Positions 54,603-63,783 of a DNA stretch of 64,000 bases are shown one piece after another. The position numbers and the translations under genes were made by a program. The stretch comes from Planctomycetia bacterium (GTDB taxonomy: Bacteria; Planctomycetota; Planctomycetia; Gemmatales; Gemmataceae), in the NCBI GenBank assembly GCA_005808665.1, contig SYLG01000096.1, positions 1-64,000 on the forward strand, read 5' to 3'. Below the pieces are notes generated by a model, which saw only the letters and a list, made by a program, of their open reading frames with translations, was not told the DNA's origin and did not search any database. The number at the start of each line of letters is the position of its first letter. Position 1 is the stretch's first letter.

Positions 54603-56081
54603 GTGAGTAATGAGTTCCAATCCGAAAAAAACACCGCTCCGCCGGCTGCAAGGCGGACAGAGGATTTTTTACGGGCATTGCTTCGGTCCCAATTGTTGGA
54701 TCGGGAGTTTGTTCGTTCGTTTTTCCTGCAATTGGATCCCGCCTTGCGATGTTTCCCCATTCAGGTGGCGGAGGCATTCGTCCGGGCCGGACATCTCACC
54801 CGATTCCAGTCAGGGAAACTGCTTCAGGGGATCTCCAAGGGACTCAAGTTGGGTCATTTCGCCATACTTTCCCCGGTGGCGCGTGGTGGCACGGCCACGG
54901 TTTATCTGGCCATGAATCTTGACAAGAACCAATTGGTGGCGGTTAAAATTCTCCCACCTTGCCATGCCAAAGAACCAAGGCGGCTTGCCCGGTTTGTCCG
55001 CGAAATGCGTCTGAGCAAGCTTGCCGGAAGCCATACCAACATTCCCCAGGTTCATGAATCGGGCCGGATCGAATCCATCAACTACATTGCCATGGATTTT
55101 GTCTCAGGTCGGAGTTTGCAGAAACTCGTTTCGGATAACGGTCCGTTGTCCCTGGAACAGGCAGCATTCATCGGAATGGAAATTGCCCTGGCACTTCACC
55201 ATATACACCTGCAAGGATTGATTCATCGGGATGTCAAACCCGCGAACATTGTCATCAGTTCCAAAGGCCAGGTCCGCCTGATCGACTTTGGACTTTCCAT
55301 GCATGAGAAGGAACCCCTTACCGAGGAGTCTGTTGTTGGAGGCCCCGGATTTATTGTTGGGACCATGGATTACATTGCCCCGGAACAGACGATTGATCCC
55401 TCCCGAGTGGACGGGAGGGCAGATATTTATTCCCTGGGTTGTGTGCTCTATTTTGCCCTCACGGGCAAGCCCCCATTCCAGGGGGGAACCAATGTCGAGC
55501 GGATGCGGCGCCACCGAAAAGAAGAGCCTGAATTGCTCTCCGGTTTGCGTCCAGACCTGCCAAAGGGGTTCCTTGGGCTGATCCGGGCAATGATGGACAA
55601 AGACCCTGGCCAACGCATTTTTTCCGCCGGTTTATTGGCCGCAGACCTCAAGCTTTGGACCCCGGGAAGTCATGTCTTTGAAACCGTCACGAACCATGCC
55701 GAATTTGAGGATATGAGCCGCCTCAGGATGTATCAACCAGACGAAATTAGCGATTTGGAAAAGCAACTTTTGGCAGACGATACCGGTTCGGAACCAAAGT
55801 CCGACACCTTCGCCGTTATGCACGATCCGACCGAAATGGAGGTTGCCATCCGGGATTGCATCGACTCGGGCAGTTCCACGCATTTTATCGGGAAATCCAA
55901 CGAAAAAATGTTCCTCGACCCGGGACAGTCGCCGGGAGGAAGTACGGTGTTTTTCAGGCCCAAATCCCGCCTGCTTTTGCAATACTGGAAATCCCCCGGC
56001 CTTTTGCCTTTGGTGTTCTGGGTTCTCACCGCCAGTTTCATCGGGTTTCTCCTCTGGATGATTTTCAAAAATCCCGTTTAG
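54603..56081 (+). CDS. Membrane-anchored Ser/Thr protein kinase
   Basis: 492 residues from a GTG at 54603. An N-terminal helical segment (~20-80) with LTRFQSGKLLQGISKGLKLG is typical of planctomycete kinases. The Hanks-type kinase follows: Lys115 in LVAVKIL, catalytic loop HRDVKPAN (208-215), DFG at 228-230, and IAPEQ at 258-262. The Gly-rich loop ARGGTATVYLA is intact, so it should be active. A membrane helix (~464-485) ends the chain with no large extracellular domain. A substrate is not evident from the neighbours. Confidence 0.92.
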   Translation: MSNEFQSEKNTAPPAARRTEDFLRALLRSQLLDREFVRSFFLQLDPALRCFPIQVAEAFVRAGHLTRFQSGKLLQGISKGLKLGHFAILSPVARGGTATVYLAMNLDKNQLVAVKILPPCHAKEPRRLARFVREMRLSKLAGSHTNIPQVHESGRIESINYIAMDFVSGRSLQKLVSDNGPLSLEQAAFIGMEIALALHHIHLQGLIHRDVKPANIVISSKGQVRLIDFGLSMHEKEPLTEESVVGGPGFIVGTMDYIAPEQTIDPSRVDGRADIYSLGCVLYFALTGKPPFQGGTNVERMRRHRKEEPELLSGLRPDLPKGFLGLIRAMMDKDPGQRIFSAGLLAADLKLWTPGSHVFETVTNHAEFEDMSRLRMYQPDEISDLEKQLLADDTGSEPKSDTFAVMHDPTEMEVAIRDCIDSGSSTHFIGKSNEKMFLDPGQSPGGSTVFFRPKSRLLLQYWKSPGLLPLVFWVLTASFIGFLLWMIFKNPV

Positions 56082-56113
56082 GTTCTATTCCAGGCACTTC
56101 CGGCCAGTCGTCT

Positions 56114-57265
56114 TTAGGTTTTTGATCGGCTCCAAAAGGGGTAAAAAAACTGGCCTAACCAGCCTTTTGGGACTTGGTCTCCATTCGACAAACCATACGC
56201 TCCAGGCCACCTTTCCGGCAAAAAAAAGGTTCCAAACAACAGGTCCCAAACCGGAGTGTGTACTGCAAAGTTTTTGTCCATCGCCTCTTTTTCCGCACTA
56301 TGATGCCAGTGGTGAAAATGAGGTGTGGCAATCAGCCACCGTAGCGGGCGAAATTTCCAATGGACATTGGCATGGATGAAGGTGGCCTGGATCACCACCA
56401 CGATGACATAAAGAATTACCGCCGTTTGGGAAAACCCCAGCAGGTAAATGGGCACATAGGTCAAAGCCCGGGTCAGGATTACATCAAAAAGGTGAAGCCT
56501 CGATCCGGCCAGCCAATCCATGGATTGTGCCGAATGATGGACAGCATGAAAGCGCCAAAGTAGGGGAATCGTGTGTAAGGTCCGATGAATCCAGTATTGG
56601 GTGAAGTCGGCTACCATGATGGCGCCGATTACTTGTATCAAAAGCGGCGAGGACTCTACCAATCGGACCAAGGAGGTAATTTTAGCCCAGTCGAAAAGGA
56701 TCATGGCTGGGGAAAGGGTCAAAAGGGTGGTTGTCTGAACCAACAGGGTGTTCAGGAAAAAATAGGTCAGGTCCGTTTGCCATCCCATCCGGAAAACAGG
56801 CTGTTGGGGATAAAGGGCAAAAAGCCTTTCGAGGGGGAGGTAAACCACCGAATAGAGAATCAGGTTCAGGAGAAACCAATCAAGCCCAAGCCATCCGCCT
56901 TCGCCAGCAGCTTGGCCGACGGGTACCTGGGACCCCCCAAGAAGGGCCGCCGTCAGGGCGAGCAGAATACCGACCAAACCAAGGGCCTTGTTGTACCGAA
57001 GCCAAAGGCTGATTGTCCCAAGGAGAAAACCGCTAACCAGCACCAAATGCAGCAAAACCAGGACATAGACAAGGGGGTATTGTTCCCGCAAGGAGGGCAA
57101 GGTAAATTGGCCGGGAAAATGAAAACAGAGTACTGTTCCCAACCCTATTCCACCCAAAGCGATGGATAGTGTTCCGCTGATCCACCCCTGCCCCCATTTT
57201 TGCGGCTGGGTGGTTTGCAAAGAAAGGTGGGCACCCGTCCGATTAGGGCCTGTCCCTTCCGCCAT
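56114..57265 (-). CDS. Sterol desaturase/fatty acid hydroxylase family membrane protein
   Basis: 383 residues with about eight hydrophobic helices. The di-iron histidine motifs of the family are complete: YWIHRTLHTIPLLWRFHAVHHS, then HFHHWHHSAEKEAMDKNF with the closing NFA context. Such enzymes use O2 to hydroxylate or desaturate sterols, carotenoids or fatty acyl chains in the membrane. Some planctomycetes make sterols or hopanoids, but this gene stands alone, so substrate is unknown. Upstream lies a 291-base spacer with a GC-rich hairpin. Confidence 0.87.
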   Translation of the reverse strand: MAEGTGPNRTGAHLSLQTTQPQKWGQGWISGTLSIALGGIGLGTVLCFHFPGQFTLPSLREQYPLVYVLVLLHLVLVSGFLLGTISLWLRYNKALGLVGILLALTAALLGGSQVPVGQAAGEGGWLGLDWFLLNLILYSVVYLPLERLFALYPQQPVFRMGWQTDLTYFFLNTLLVQTTTLLTLSPAMILFDWAKITSLVRLVESSPLLIQVIGAIMVADFTQYWIHRTLHTIPLLWRFHAVHHSAQSMDWLAGSRLHLFDVILTRALTYVPIYLLGFSQTAVILYVIVVVIQATFIHANVHWKFRPLRWLIATPHFHHWHHSAEKEAMDKNFAVHTPVWDLLFGTFFLPERWPGAYGLSNGDQVPKGWLGQFFYPFWSRSKT

Positions 57266-57556
57266 CGGTGTTCTCCCCAGCCTGGATTAGGGCATTTAGG
57301 CTCGTTCCCCCTTTGGATAAAGGCAGGATGTTTCCCGAGTCCTCATACCTCCTTTATTGTTTAATGTTGGAACCAATTCTTCCAACCAATCCGGGGAAAC
57401 CTTTTGGTAATGGAAAGCAACCGATATCCCGGATGGGTGGCCATCGGGAAACCGGGCTCGTGCCCGGGAGATTATTTTGGAGCCTTAGGGAGATCGGATG
57501 AATTGGCCTTTCCTCCGGTTTGCAAAGGCAGGGTTGGGGGAACGAAAGCGTAACCT
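57266..57556. other. Spacer between murQ fusion and sterol desaturase genes
   Basis: 291 bases without a gene. It contains the inverted repeat CCGGGC-TCGT-GCCCGG at 57452-57467, about 90 bases past the murQ stop. On the minus strand it is followed by TTTCCC, which makes a weak terminator for the murQ transcript. I see no clear promoter. Confidence 0.45.
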
Positions 57557-59398
57557 TCATTTCCTGGCAAGCTGGAGCAAAATATGGGGTAAGGGATCTG
57601 GAATGTGCTTTAATTTCAGGTCGGGGTAAAGGTTTGCCAGTTGGTCCTTGAAAAGGTCAAAGTATTCCCGATTCAACAGGGTGCCTCCTCCTGCAAGGAT
57701 TGTGGTAACCGAATCGTCTTGCTTCTTTATCCCGGATACCATCGCAACAAGATGGCCTGCTCCCTGGTGTAATATTTCCTTGGCAACCGGGTCACCAAGG
57801 GCCGCTTCCTGGAAAACAAGCCTGGCCAAGGGAGCCATTTGGTGGCGCAGGGCGGTGGAGAGCCAAAGGACCAATTCGCGGACATCGGCTAACCCCAAAG
57901 TTTCCAGAAACCGTTTCTTGAGGGCACTGGGGGCGGCCCTCCCATCCTCGGCCCAACAAAGGGCTTTGATGGCCTGTTTTGCTAGCCAGATTCCACCACC
58001 TTCGTCGCCGATATGGGGCCCCCAACCCCCCAGCCGGTGAACCGTACCCGGAGTTGGTTCCCACCAGGCAATCGATCCTGTGCCTGCAATCAGGCATAGG
58101 GCCGTGGGTTCCCCTGCAGCAAAGGCAAGCAGTCGGACATCCGCCATGACTTCAATGGTGGCGGTTGGAAATTCCATTGCAAGTAAGGTTTCCAAAAGTC
58201 GGCAAATTTCGGGCGTACCTGCTCCCGAAAGTCCCGCAACTATAGCGGTGACAGCAACCGGGTTCAGGTTCTCTTCCTCCAGAAAACCCAGAATGCGGCG
58301 TTTCCATTCAAAAACGACCCCAGCCAACCCATGTGTTCCAGGGAGTACGGGCGGTCCCATTTGGGTATTGGTTTCCTTCCGGGAGCCATCCTGAGTGGTG
58401 AGGGAAAAACGCATCTTGAGGGCTGACCCGCCACCGTCGATAGCGACAATGACCCGGCCCGTGCTGGAAGGCGTGGATGCGATTGGGGAAGGTTTGAGGG
58501 CTTTTGCTATGCGTCCCCCGGCGGCGAGCAGGGATTTCCGAGCGGTGGCTGGGTCGATTTGTTTAAGGGATGAGAGAATGGCGGTTTTTACATCGCCTTG
58601 GCATTGGGCCAGGCAATCTTTGGCCCTTTCGAGAGGGATGTTGGCGGCTTGGGAAACGATGCGGATGGCCCTGTAAGTAAGTTTCTCATTGGAGGCATGG
58701 AGATCCACCAGCAGGTTGCCGTAGGTCTTTCCAAGGCCGATCATGACGGCAGTGGAGATGGAGTTCAGGACCAATTTGGTGGCGGTGCCGGCCCGAAGGC
58801 GGGTTGAGCCTGTAAGGATTTCCGGGCCGGTTTCCACCTCAATGGCATATTGGGAATTGCGGGCCATTTCACTTTGTTTGACACAAACAACCACGCCGGT
58901 AAGGGACCCGACGGCGGTGGCTTTTGCCAAGGCACCAAGGCAGTAAGGGGTTCGGCCGGAAGCAGCAATTGCCACCACAGAATCCCGTTTGTCGAGGGCC
59001 AGGGAAGTGAGGTCTTCGAAGGCGTTTTCAAAGGAATCCTCGGCCCCTTCGACGGCGCGAAAAAGGGCACCTTGTCCGCCTGCGATGATTCCCTGGATTT
59101 GGCCATGGGGAGAGTTGAAGGTGGGGAGACATTCGGAGGCGTCCAGAACCCCAAGACGGCCGGAGGTTCCTGCGCCCACATAGATTAGTCTGCCCCCACG
59201 ATCCAGGCGTTGAACAATGGCGGCGACCAAGGCCCCCAAATTGGCCGACTGGGTTCCTACCAGGGGGGCAATGGAGGCGTCTTCCTCATTCATGAGCTTT
59301 GCGATTTCGGTGGCATCGAGAAGGTCGATGGTGGCGGATCTGGAATGCCTTGCCTCGGTGGGCAGGTGGCCCATTGGGTCCAACTCAAAATTCGTCAT
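57557..59398 (-). CDS. murQ: Fusion of MurNAc 6-phosphate etherase (MurQ) and a BadF/NAGK-type sugar kinase
   Basis: 613 residues, twice the usual MurQ length. Residues ~5-300 form MurQ: YVGAGTSGRLGVLDASECLP with the catalytic Glu89, and VEGAEDSF (second Glu). Residues ~314-613 form an ASKHA-fold kinase of the BadF/N-acetylglucosamine kinase type, with the phosphate-binding motif VIVAIDGGGSALKM (DGGG at 321-324), IVAGLSGAGTPE and the ATP motif LIAGTGSIAWW. MurQ cleaves the lactyl ether of MurNAc 6-phosphate; a kinase such as MurK or NagK phosphorylates the sugar before that. One chain could do both steps of muropeptide salvage. Confidence 0.9.
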   Translation of the reverse strand: MTNFELDPMGHLPTEARHSRSATIDLLDATEIAKLMNEEDASIAPLVGTQSANLGALVAAIVQRLDRGGRLIYVGAGTSGRLGVLDASECLPTFNSPHGQIQGIIAGGQGALFRAVEGAEDSFENAFEDLTSLALDKRDSVVAIAASGRTPYCLGALAKATAVGSLTGVVVCVKQSEMARNSQYAIEVETGPEILTGSTRLRAGTATKLVLNSISTAVMIGLGKTYGNLLVDLHASNEKLTYRAIRIVSQAANIPLERAKDCLAQCQGDVKTAILSSLKQIDPATARKSLLAAGGRIAKALKPSPIASTPSSTGRVIVAIDGGGSALKMRFSLTTQDGSRKETNTQMGPPVLPGTHGLAGVVFEWKRRILGFLEEENLNPVAVTAIVAGLSGAGTPEICRLLETLLAMEFPTATIEVMADVRLLAFAAGEPTALCLIAGTGSIAWWEPTPGTVHRLGGWGPHIGDEGGGIWLAKQAIKALCWAEDGRAAPSALKKRFLETLGLADVRELVLWLSTALRHQMAPLARLVFQEAALGDPVAKEILHQGAGHLVAMVSGIKKQDDSVTTILAGGGTLLNREYFDLFKDQLANLYPDLKLKHIPDPLPHILLQLARK

Positions 59399-59930
59399 GA
59401 AAAATCCTGGTGGCCATTTTCCCTAGGAAGGAAGGGAAAAGAATGAAAAAAGGAGCCCCTTGGTGCAGGTTGGTGGTTCCTTCGGGGAAATTTGGGAAAA
59501 AAGGGATTGTGCAGCTGAAATCAAACCATGGTTGTTTCTCCTTTTTGAAGGGAATGGGGCAAGGGACAAGGGAAAGGTTGTTTGTGATCCTTTTTGGTGG
59601 ATGGGTACAAGGAATGGACTTGGGAGTATTTTTGTTTTCTGCCCGGAATTTCGCAGAAATAAAGGGAAAGTAGCAATGGCAAAATGCCCAAGGGGTGGTC
59701 TTTGGAGGGTTGAAAAAAGGAGGAAATAAGGCCAAAAAGGGGCCTCAAATATTGTTTGGGAGATCGGGAGGCGGGGTGGTGACAGGGGGGATCGGGTGGA
59801 CCCTTTTGGGACCAATTAAGCGGATCGGGGCCTTTCCCAGTTGTCAGGGTCTGCATTTCCGTTTAAGATAGTGGTTTCCCTTCTCCGGATTAGGAGTGGG
59901 ATTGACTTTAGCAGCGTTTAGAGGCCTCTC
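59399..59930. other. 532-base gene-free region upstream of the small basic protein
   Basis: Open frames on the minus strand here are rich in Pro, Phe and Lys and look like chance reading of a purine-rich plus strand. I see no gene. The region includes a possible G-quadruplex (59758-59790) and must hold the promoters of the small basic protein (59931) and of murQ. Confidence 0.55.
59758..59790 (+). repeat. Possible G-quadruplex
   Basis: Four G-runs of 3 to 6 (GGG, GGG, GGGG, GGGGGG) lie within 33 bases with intervening loops of about 5, 4 and 8 bases. The last loop is slightly long for a canonical G4. It is about 140 bases before the small basic protein gene. Confidence 0.3.
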
Positions 59931-60014
59931 ATGGGTAGCAGACGGGGTAGTGGTCGTAGAAAAGTCGGACGCAAGAAGAGGCGCATGCGAGCCAAGATTC
60001 GTCATCGCAAGTAA
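59931..60014 (+). CDS. 27-residue highly basic protein (possible small ribosomal protein)
   Basis: The ATG at 59931 is preceded by GAGG six bases upstream and opens a 27-codon frame ending at TAA 60012-60014. The protein is almost entirely Arg, Lys, Gly and Ser: it starts MGSRRGSGRRKVGRKK and ends RAKIRHRK. That composition resembles tiny ribosome-associated proteins such as the AURKAIP1/COX24-like bacterial proteins (KKRRKRMRxxK pattern), which are short and arginine-rich. No other domain is present. The composition and ribosome-binding site make chance unlikely, but the family name is a suggestion. Confidence 0.6.
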   Translation: MGSRRGSGRRKVGRKKRRMRAKIRHRK

Positions 60015-60086
60015 GATCATTTTGTGAATTGGGAAATCCCCCTGGAAAAGTGCTTTTTCTACGCACTTTGTTCCTTGGGGTTTCGT

Positions 60087-60848
60087 TTACACCCCGCTTA
60101 GGGTACGGCCACCGTCAACCACAACGATTTGGCCGGTCATCAAGGTCGTTCCCAAAGCCAAAAACAGAACCGCATCTGCAATGTCGGTTGGGTCGGCCGC
60201 ACGCCGTAATGGCGTTAAAGCCACGGCGGCGTCGATCATCGGTTGATGATTCTTTAGCCACCTTGTTTTGACGGGGCCGGGAGCGACGGCGTTGACACGA
60301 ACCTCTGGGGCCAAAGCTTTGGAAAGCGATTTGGTCATGGTGTTTACCGCTGCCTTGCTGGCGGAATAGGGAATGCTGCTCCCCATTCCGCTGGCGGCGG
60401 CCACGGAGCTAATGTTCACAATGGAGCCTGAGCGAACCTTCAAATAGGGGGCGGCAGCGCGGGAGACCTGAAACCCGCCTATTACATTGATTTGGAATAT
60501 ATCCTGCCAAACCTCATCGGTGGCAGCGTCCAGGTCATTCAAGCCAACGAAATGGGTGGTGGCGGCATTGTTTACCACTACATCCAAACCGCCCCAAGCC
60601 TCGACACAACGGGTAACCAGTTCCTTGGCTATGCTATCCGAGCCTATTTTTCCTTTGAGGAGGAGTCCTTCTCCTCCCTCGGATTGAATGATAGCCAGCG
60701 TTTCTTTGGCTTCTTCTTCGCTTTTGGAAAAGTTGATGCCAACGGCAAGTCCGGCTCTTGCCAGCCTGATGGCAACCTCACGGCCAATGCCTGTTGCGGC
60801 ACCTGTGACAAGGGCTGCTTTTTTGGAAGAATTCGGATTCAAAGTCAT
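60087..60848 (-). CDS. Short-chain dehydrogenase/reductase
   Basis: About 253 residues from ATG at 60848, which overlaps the hemF stop by 4 bases (ATGA). The NAD(P) site GAATGIGREVAIRLA, the NNAATTHF segment, and the catalytic YSASKAAVNTMTK with Ser and Tyr upstream (ISSVAAASG) are all intact. SDRs of this size act on sugars, fatty acyl chains or steroids. Because it follows HemF it might be part of haem-related or general housekeeping metabolism, but FabG-like proteins are common, so I do not specify a substrate. Confidence 0.87.
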   Translation of the reverse strand: MTLNPNSSKKAALVTGAATGIGREVAIRLARAGLAVGINFSKSEEEAKETLAIIQSEGGEGLLLKGKIGSDSIAKELVTRCVEAWGGLDVVVNNAATTHFVGLNDLDAATDEVWQDIFQINVIGGFQVSRAAAPYLKVRSGSIVNISSVAAASGMGSSIPYSASKAAVNTMTKSLSKALAPEVRVNAVAPGPVKTRWLKNHQPMIDAAVALTPLRRAADPTDIADAVLFLALGTTLMTGQIVVVDGGRTLSGV

Positions 60849-61753
60849 TCTCCTAGTAATTTTTCTGCGGCCCAATCCCGAGGTTTAAGCCAATAGGATG
60901 TGAGTTTTTCCTCTTCGGAACCTGGGTCGGCCTTATGGTTATACACAAAGCGTACCAAAGGGGGAAGCGACATGAGGATCGACTCGGTCCGGCCGTTGGT
61001 TTTGAGGCCAAAGATTGTGCCTCGGTCATGGATCAGGTTGAATTCGACATAGCGTCCACGGCGATAGGTTTGAAAATCGCGTTGGGATTCCGTGTAGGCA
61101 TGGCTTTGGCAACGAGTGACAATGGGGGAATAACTGGAAAGGAATTGGTTCCCGGCATCCTGGACAAAGCGAAAGACATCTTCCGGGTTGTCTTTCAGGT
61201 AGTCGAAAAAGATACCACCAATCCCCCTTGCCTCGCCCCTGTGTGGCAAGAAGAAATAGTGGTCACATTCGGCTTTGAAAAGGGAATGATTGGCAACCGT
61301 TGGATGGCGATCACATGCGGCCTTCCAGGTTCGGTGGAAGTGGACCACATCCTCGAGTTGGGGATAGTAAGGGGTAAGGTCTGCCCCTCCCCCAAACCAG
61401 GAAGCCTCCCCCTTTTGAAGGAAGCGAAAATTGGCATGGACGGTCGGGATATGGGGATTCCGGGGATGTAGAACCAGCGAAACCCCAACGGCGAAAAAGG
61501 TGGTTCCCTCTCCTGGAAGTTGCTTGGCAAATTCTGGGGCCATTTCACCATGAACCTCGGAGAAATTAACGCCACCTTTTTCAAATATTTCTCCCTCACC
61601 CATGACCCGGGTGCGGCCCCCTCCGCCGCCGGGCCGCTCCCAGTGGTCGGTCAGAAAATGGGCTTTGGGATCCAGATTGAGGAGGCCATCGCAAATGCGG
61701 TTCTGGAGGTCTTGCAGATATTCAATGGCCCTGATTTTAAGGGTGTCTGACAT
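60845..61753 (-). CDS. hemF: Oxygen-dependent coproporphyrinogen III oxidase
   Basis: About 302 residues from ATG at 61753. It carries the HemF hallmark blocks: TVHANFRFLQKGEASWFGGGADLTPYYP, RGEARGIGGIFFDYL, and RRGRYVEFNLIHDRGTIFGL. HemF converts coproporphyrinogen III to protoporphyrinogen IX with O2, so the organism makes haem aerobically. The gene sits between the TIGR03000 protein gene (gap 47 bases) and the SDR gene, with which it overlaps. No strong Shine-Dalgarno is seen, so the start is less certain than the family. Confidence 0.94.
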   Translation of the reverse strand: MSDTLKIRAIEYLQDLQNRICDGLLNLDPKAHFLTDHWERPGGGGGRTRVMGEGEIFEKGGVNFSEVHGEMAPEFAKQLPGEGTTFFAVGVSLVLHPRNPHIPTVHANFRFLQKGEASWFGGGADLTPYYPQLEDVVHFHRTWKAACDRHPTVANHSLFKAECDHYFFLPHRGEARGIGGIFFDYLKDNPEDVFRFVQDAGNQFLSSYSPIVTRCQSHAYTESQRDFQTYRRGRYVEFNLIHDRGTIFGLKTNGRTESILMSLPPLVRFVYNHKADPGSEEEKLTSYWLKPRDWAAEKLLGE

Positions 61754-61800
61754 GGCGTTGTGTCCGTTTACGGGTGCGGTCACCAAGCACCTTTGCCGGA

Positions 61801-62652
61801 TTAGGAACCATTACCCCCCAATTCCAATTTGGGAAATAGGTTGGGTTCAGGCAAGGCACCAGCCTCCGGCTTGGATGGGATATTTTCCTTGCGAAGGTCA
61901 ATGGTTCGCTCATCTCCTGCCTGGACGAGGAGAACTTTTTCCCTTTCGACCGGCTTTCCCGCCTCGGTCCACCTGGCTTTGATCCTGTATTGATAAAGCA
62001 TCCCGGCATCGAGTTTTGGAGTGACAAATTCCCTGCGGTGGCCCAATTGGCTCATTTTTGCACCTTCCAACCAAAGTTCGGCCGATTCCGGGAGCAAAAT
62101 GATCATAAGGGCCAGATCGGAAACCTTCTTTTTTGGCGGCAATGTGGGGGGAACGGAGGTAAGGTTCCCCGGTTTTTCAGGATTGCCCGGTGCCGTTTCG
62201 GGTTGATCCTTGGGAAAGGGCTTGGGTGGGGTGGCTGAGGACTGTTCCTCCCCGGGGATTGTTTTTTCCTTGTCGGTGGGGTCGGTCAAAGGATTGCTAA
62301 AAATGGGAAGTTGATTGAGCCAAGGCGTGCGTTTTGGATCGCGTGTCCAAACGGGGCCGGGAAGCGAATCGGGGAAATTGCCAAGGGAGACCCCGCCCCT
62401 GCCATAAGCGTAGTATTCGCGATAGTTCCCGCCGCCAAAATAGCCTGCGGCATAATCGTGCAGGTTGTAGCCATAGTGCCATGGGGGGCGGCTGCCGATG
62501 GGATAGCCGTCCTGGGCATCACGAAGGTTCAGGTTAATGCGGCGGTTTTCTTTGGGTGGGCGTCTCATGCCCCAATTCCCTTGACCCAAGGCCCATTCGG
62601 CGGTGGCAAAAACCAGTCCGAGCGCACAAAGGACGCGCATGGCTGTTAGCAT
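61801..62652 (-). CDS. TIGR03000-domain secreted protein
   Basis: About 283 residues from ATG at 62652 (GGGAG seven bases upstream) with a signal peptide MLTAMRVLCALGLVFATAEWALG. The middle part is tyrosine- and glycine-rich (GYFGGGNYREYYAYGRGG), a pattern found in planctomycete secreted proteins. The C-terminal ~75 residues form the TIGR03000 domain: ALMIILLPESAELWLEG, then FVTPKLDAGMLYQYRIKARW. Several copies of this domain occur per planctomycete genome; function unknown. It precedes hemF in the same direction. Confidence 0.77.
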   Translation of the reverse strand: MLTAMRVLCALGLVFATAEWALGQGNWGMRRPPKENRRINLNLRDAQDGYPIGSRPPWHYGYNLHDYAAGYFGGGNYREYYAYGRGGVSLGNFPDSLPGPVWTRDPKRTPWLNQLPIFSNPLTDPTDKEKTIPGEEQSSATPPKPFPKDQPETAPGNPEKPGNLTSVPPTLPPKKKVSDLALMIILLPESAELWLEGAKMSQLGHRREFVTPKLDAGMLYQYRIKARWTEAGKPVEREKVLLVQAGDERTIDLRKENIPSKPEAGALPEPNLFPKLELGGNGS

Positions 62653-62898
62653 CGGGCAACTCCCTGTTGAATCGTCCCGCTTCATAATAGGAAAGGGACG
62701 CAATAAGTATCGACCTTTCCCTGGGAAGCAAAGGTGGGGACCGAGGTCCAAGGGGAGGAATTGTCGTTCAATCCTTGAGGATCAATACAAAAAGGATCAA
62801 GATCCCTGATGGGGGGGTTGTAAGGGTTTTGCACCCTTTTCGGTTTGGGAAAAATGGCCCAAAGCAAGCCTTTCTGGCAATAGGCTCCTGGCAATGGA

Positions 62899-63573
62899 AT
62901 GGGTGAATGGATGGATCCCGGTTCGGAACAAATCGTTGGGTGTCCCCATTGCTCAAGGCCGATGAGGCAAGCTACAATCGCTTCGGGAAACCAGCCTGGG
63001 ATTCGAATTTGGACCGACGGGAAACAAATGGACCCGTTGGTTCATGAGACGCCGCTCGTTGCCATTTGCCTTGGGTGCAACACATCCTTTTGGTTGTCGA
63101 AGGCAAAAAATCTGGGAGTGATTGACTGGCTTGAAGACGGTGCCGGTGCCGTTGATTGGGATCCTTGTTGGAGGGATGCCGACCAATTGGAGGAGCCTGT
63201 TGCTGAGGAATACCACCGTGCCATTGCCATGGGGATGGCCACGAATCCGGGGGAGGAACGGATGCTTCGAATCCTGACCTGGTGGCGTGAAAACGACGCA
63301 TTTCGCAATTGGGGTCCAACCTTTTCGGATCATAAGCCGACAGGGCAAAGTCGGAATAACCTGGAGGCCTTGTGCAAGCTTTTAGGAGAGGAGCATGTTG
63401 GGGAAAGGTTGATGCGGGTGGAAGCGTTAAGGCATTTGGGAGAATTCCATCAAGCCAGGTCCCTTTTGGAGAAAACGAGTCATCATCCTTTTGAACCGGT
63501 TGTGGAACAACTGCGCTGTTTGCTGGATGCCAAGGATTGTTTGGTGCGGGAATTGTATTTGGTTGGGGATTAA
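62899..63573 (+). CDS. Zinc-ribbon hypothetical protein
   Basis: 224 residues (a start at 62911 is possible). An N-terminal zinc ribbon is suggested by CPHCSRPM and, ~40 residues later, ICLGCNTSFW: two CxxC pairs. The middle part is acidic and the second half (~110-220) is helical, like a TPR or similar adaptor (LLEKTSHHPF, LRCLLDAKDCLVRELYL). No enzyme motif. I do not recognise a family; conserved hypothetical in planctomycetes is the best guess. Confidence 0.55.
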   Translation: MGEWMDPGSEQIVGCPHCSRPMRQATIASGNQPGIRIWTDGKQMDPLVHETPLVAICLGCNTSFWLSKAKNLGVIDWLEDGAGAVDWDPCWRDADQLEEPVAEEYHRAIAMGMATNPGEERMLRILTWWRENDAFRNWGPTFSDHKPTGQSRNNLEALCKLLGEEHVGERLMRVEALRHLGEFHQARSLLEKTSHHPFEPVVEQLRCLLDAKDCLVRELYLVGD

Positions 63574-63783
63574 GGGCTGATCCCCATGGTTTGGGAAATT
63601 ACCAGGTTCCATGGGCTGAAGCCATCAGGTGGACCGAAAGGTATCCCAATTGGTTAGGTTGTTGGTGGTTGGGATCGACGGCCATTCCCCCCTGATGCTC
63701 GCAAAAAAAAGGGGAGTGTCTAAAATCAAAAGAACATGATTTGGTAATGGATCACCCGGTGCGGGTTAGGGAGGAATAACTGG

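Noticed and set aside
59385-59815. Minus-strand frames in the region before the small basic gene
   Set aside because: The translation is dominated by Pro, Phe and Lys from a purine-rich plus strand, with no family pattern or start signal.
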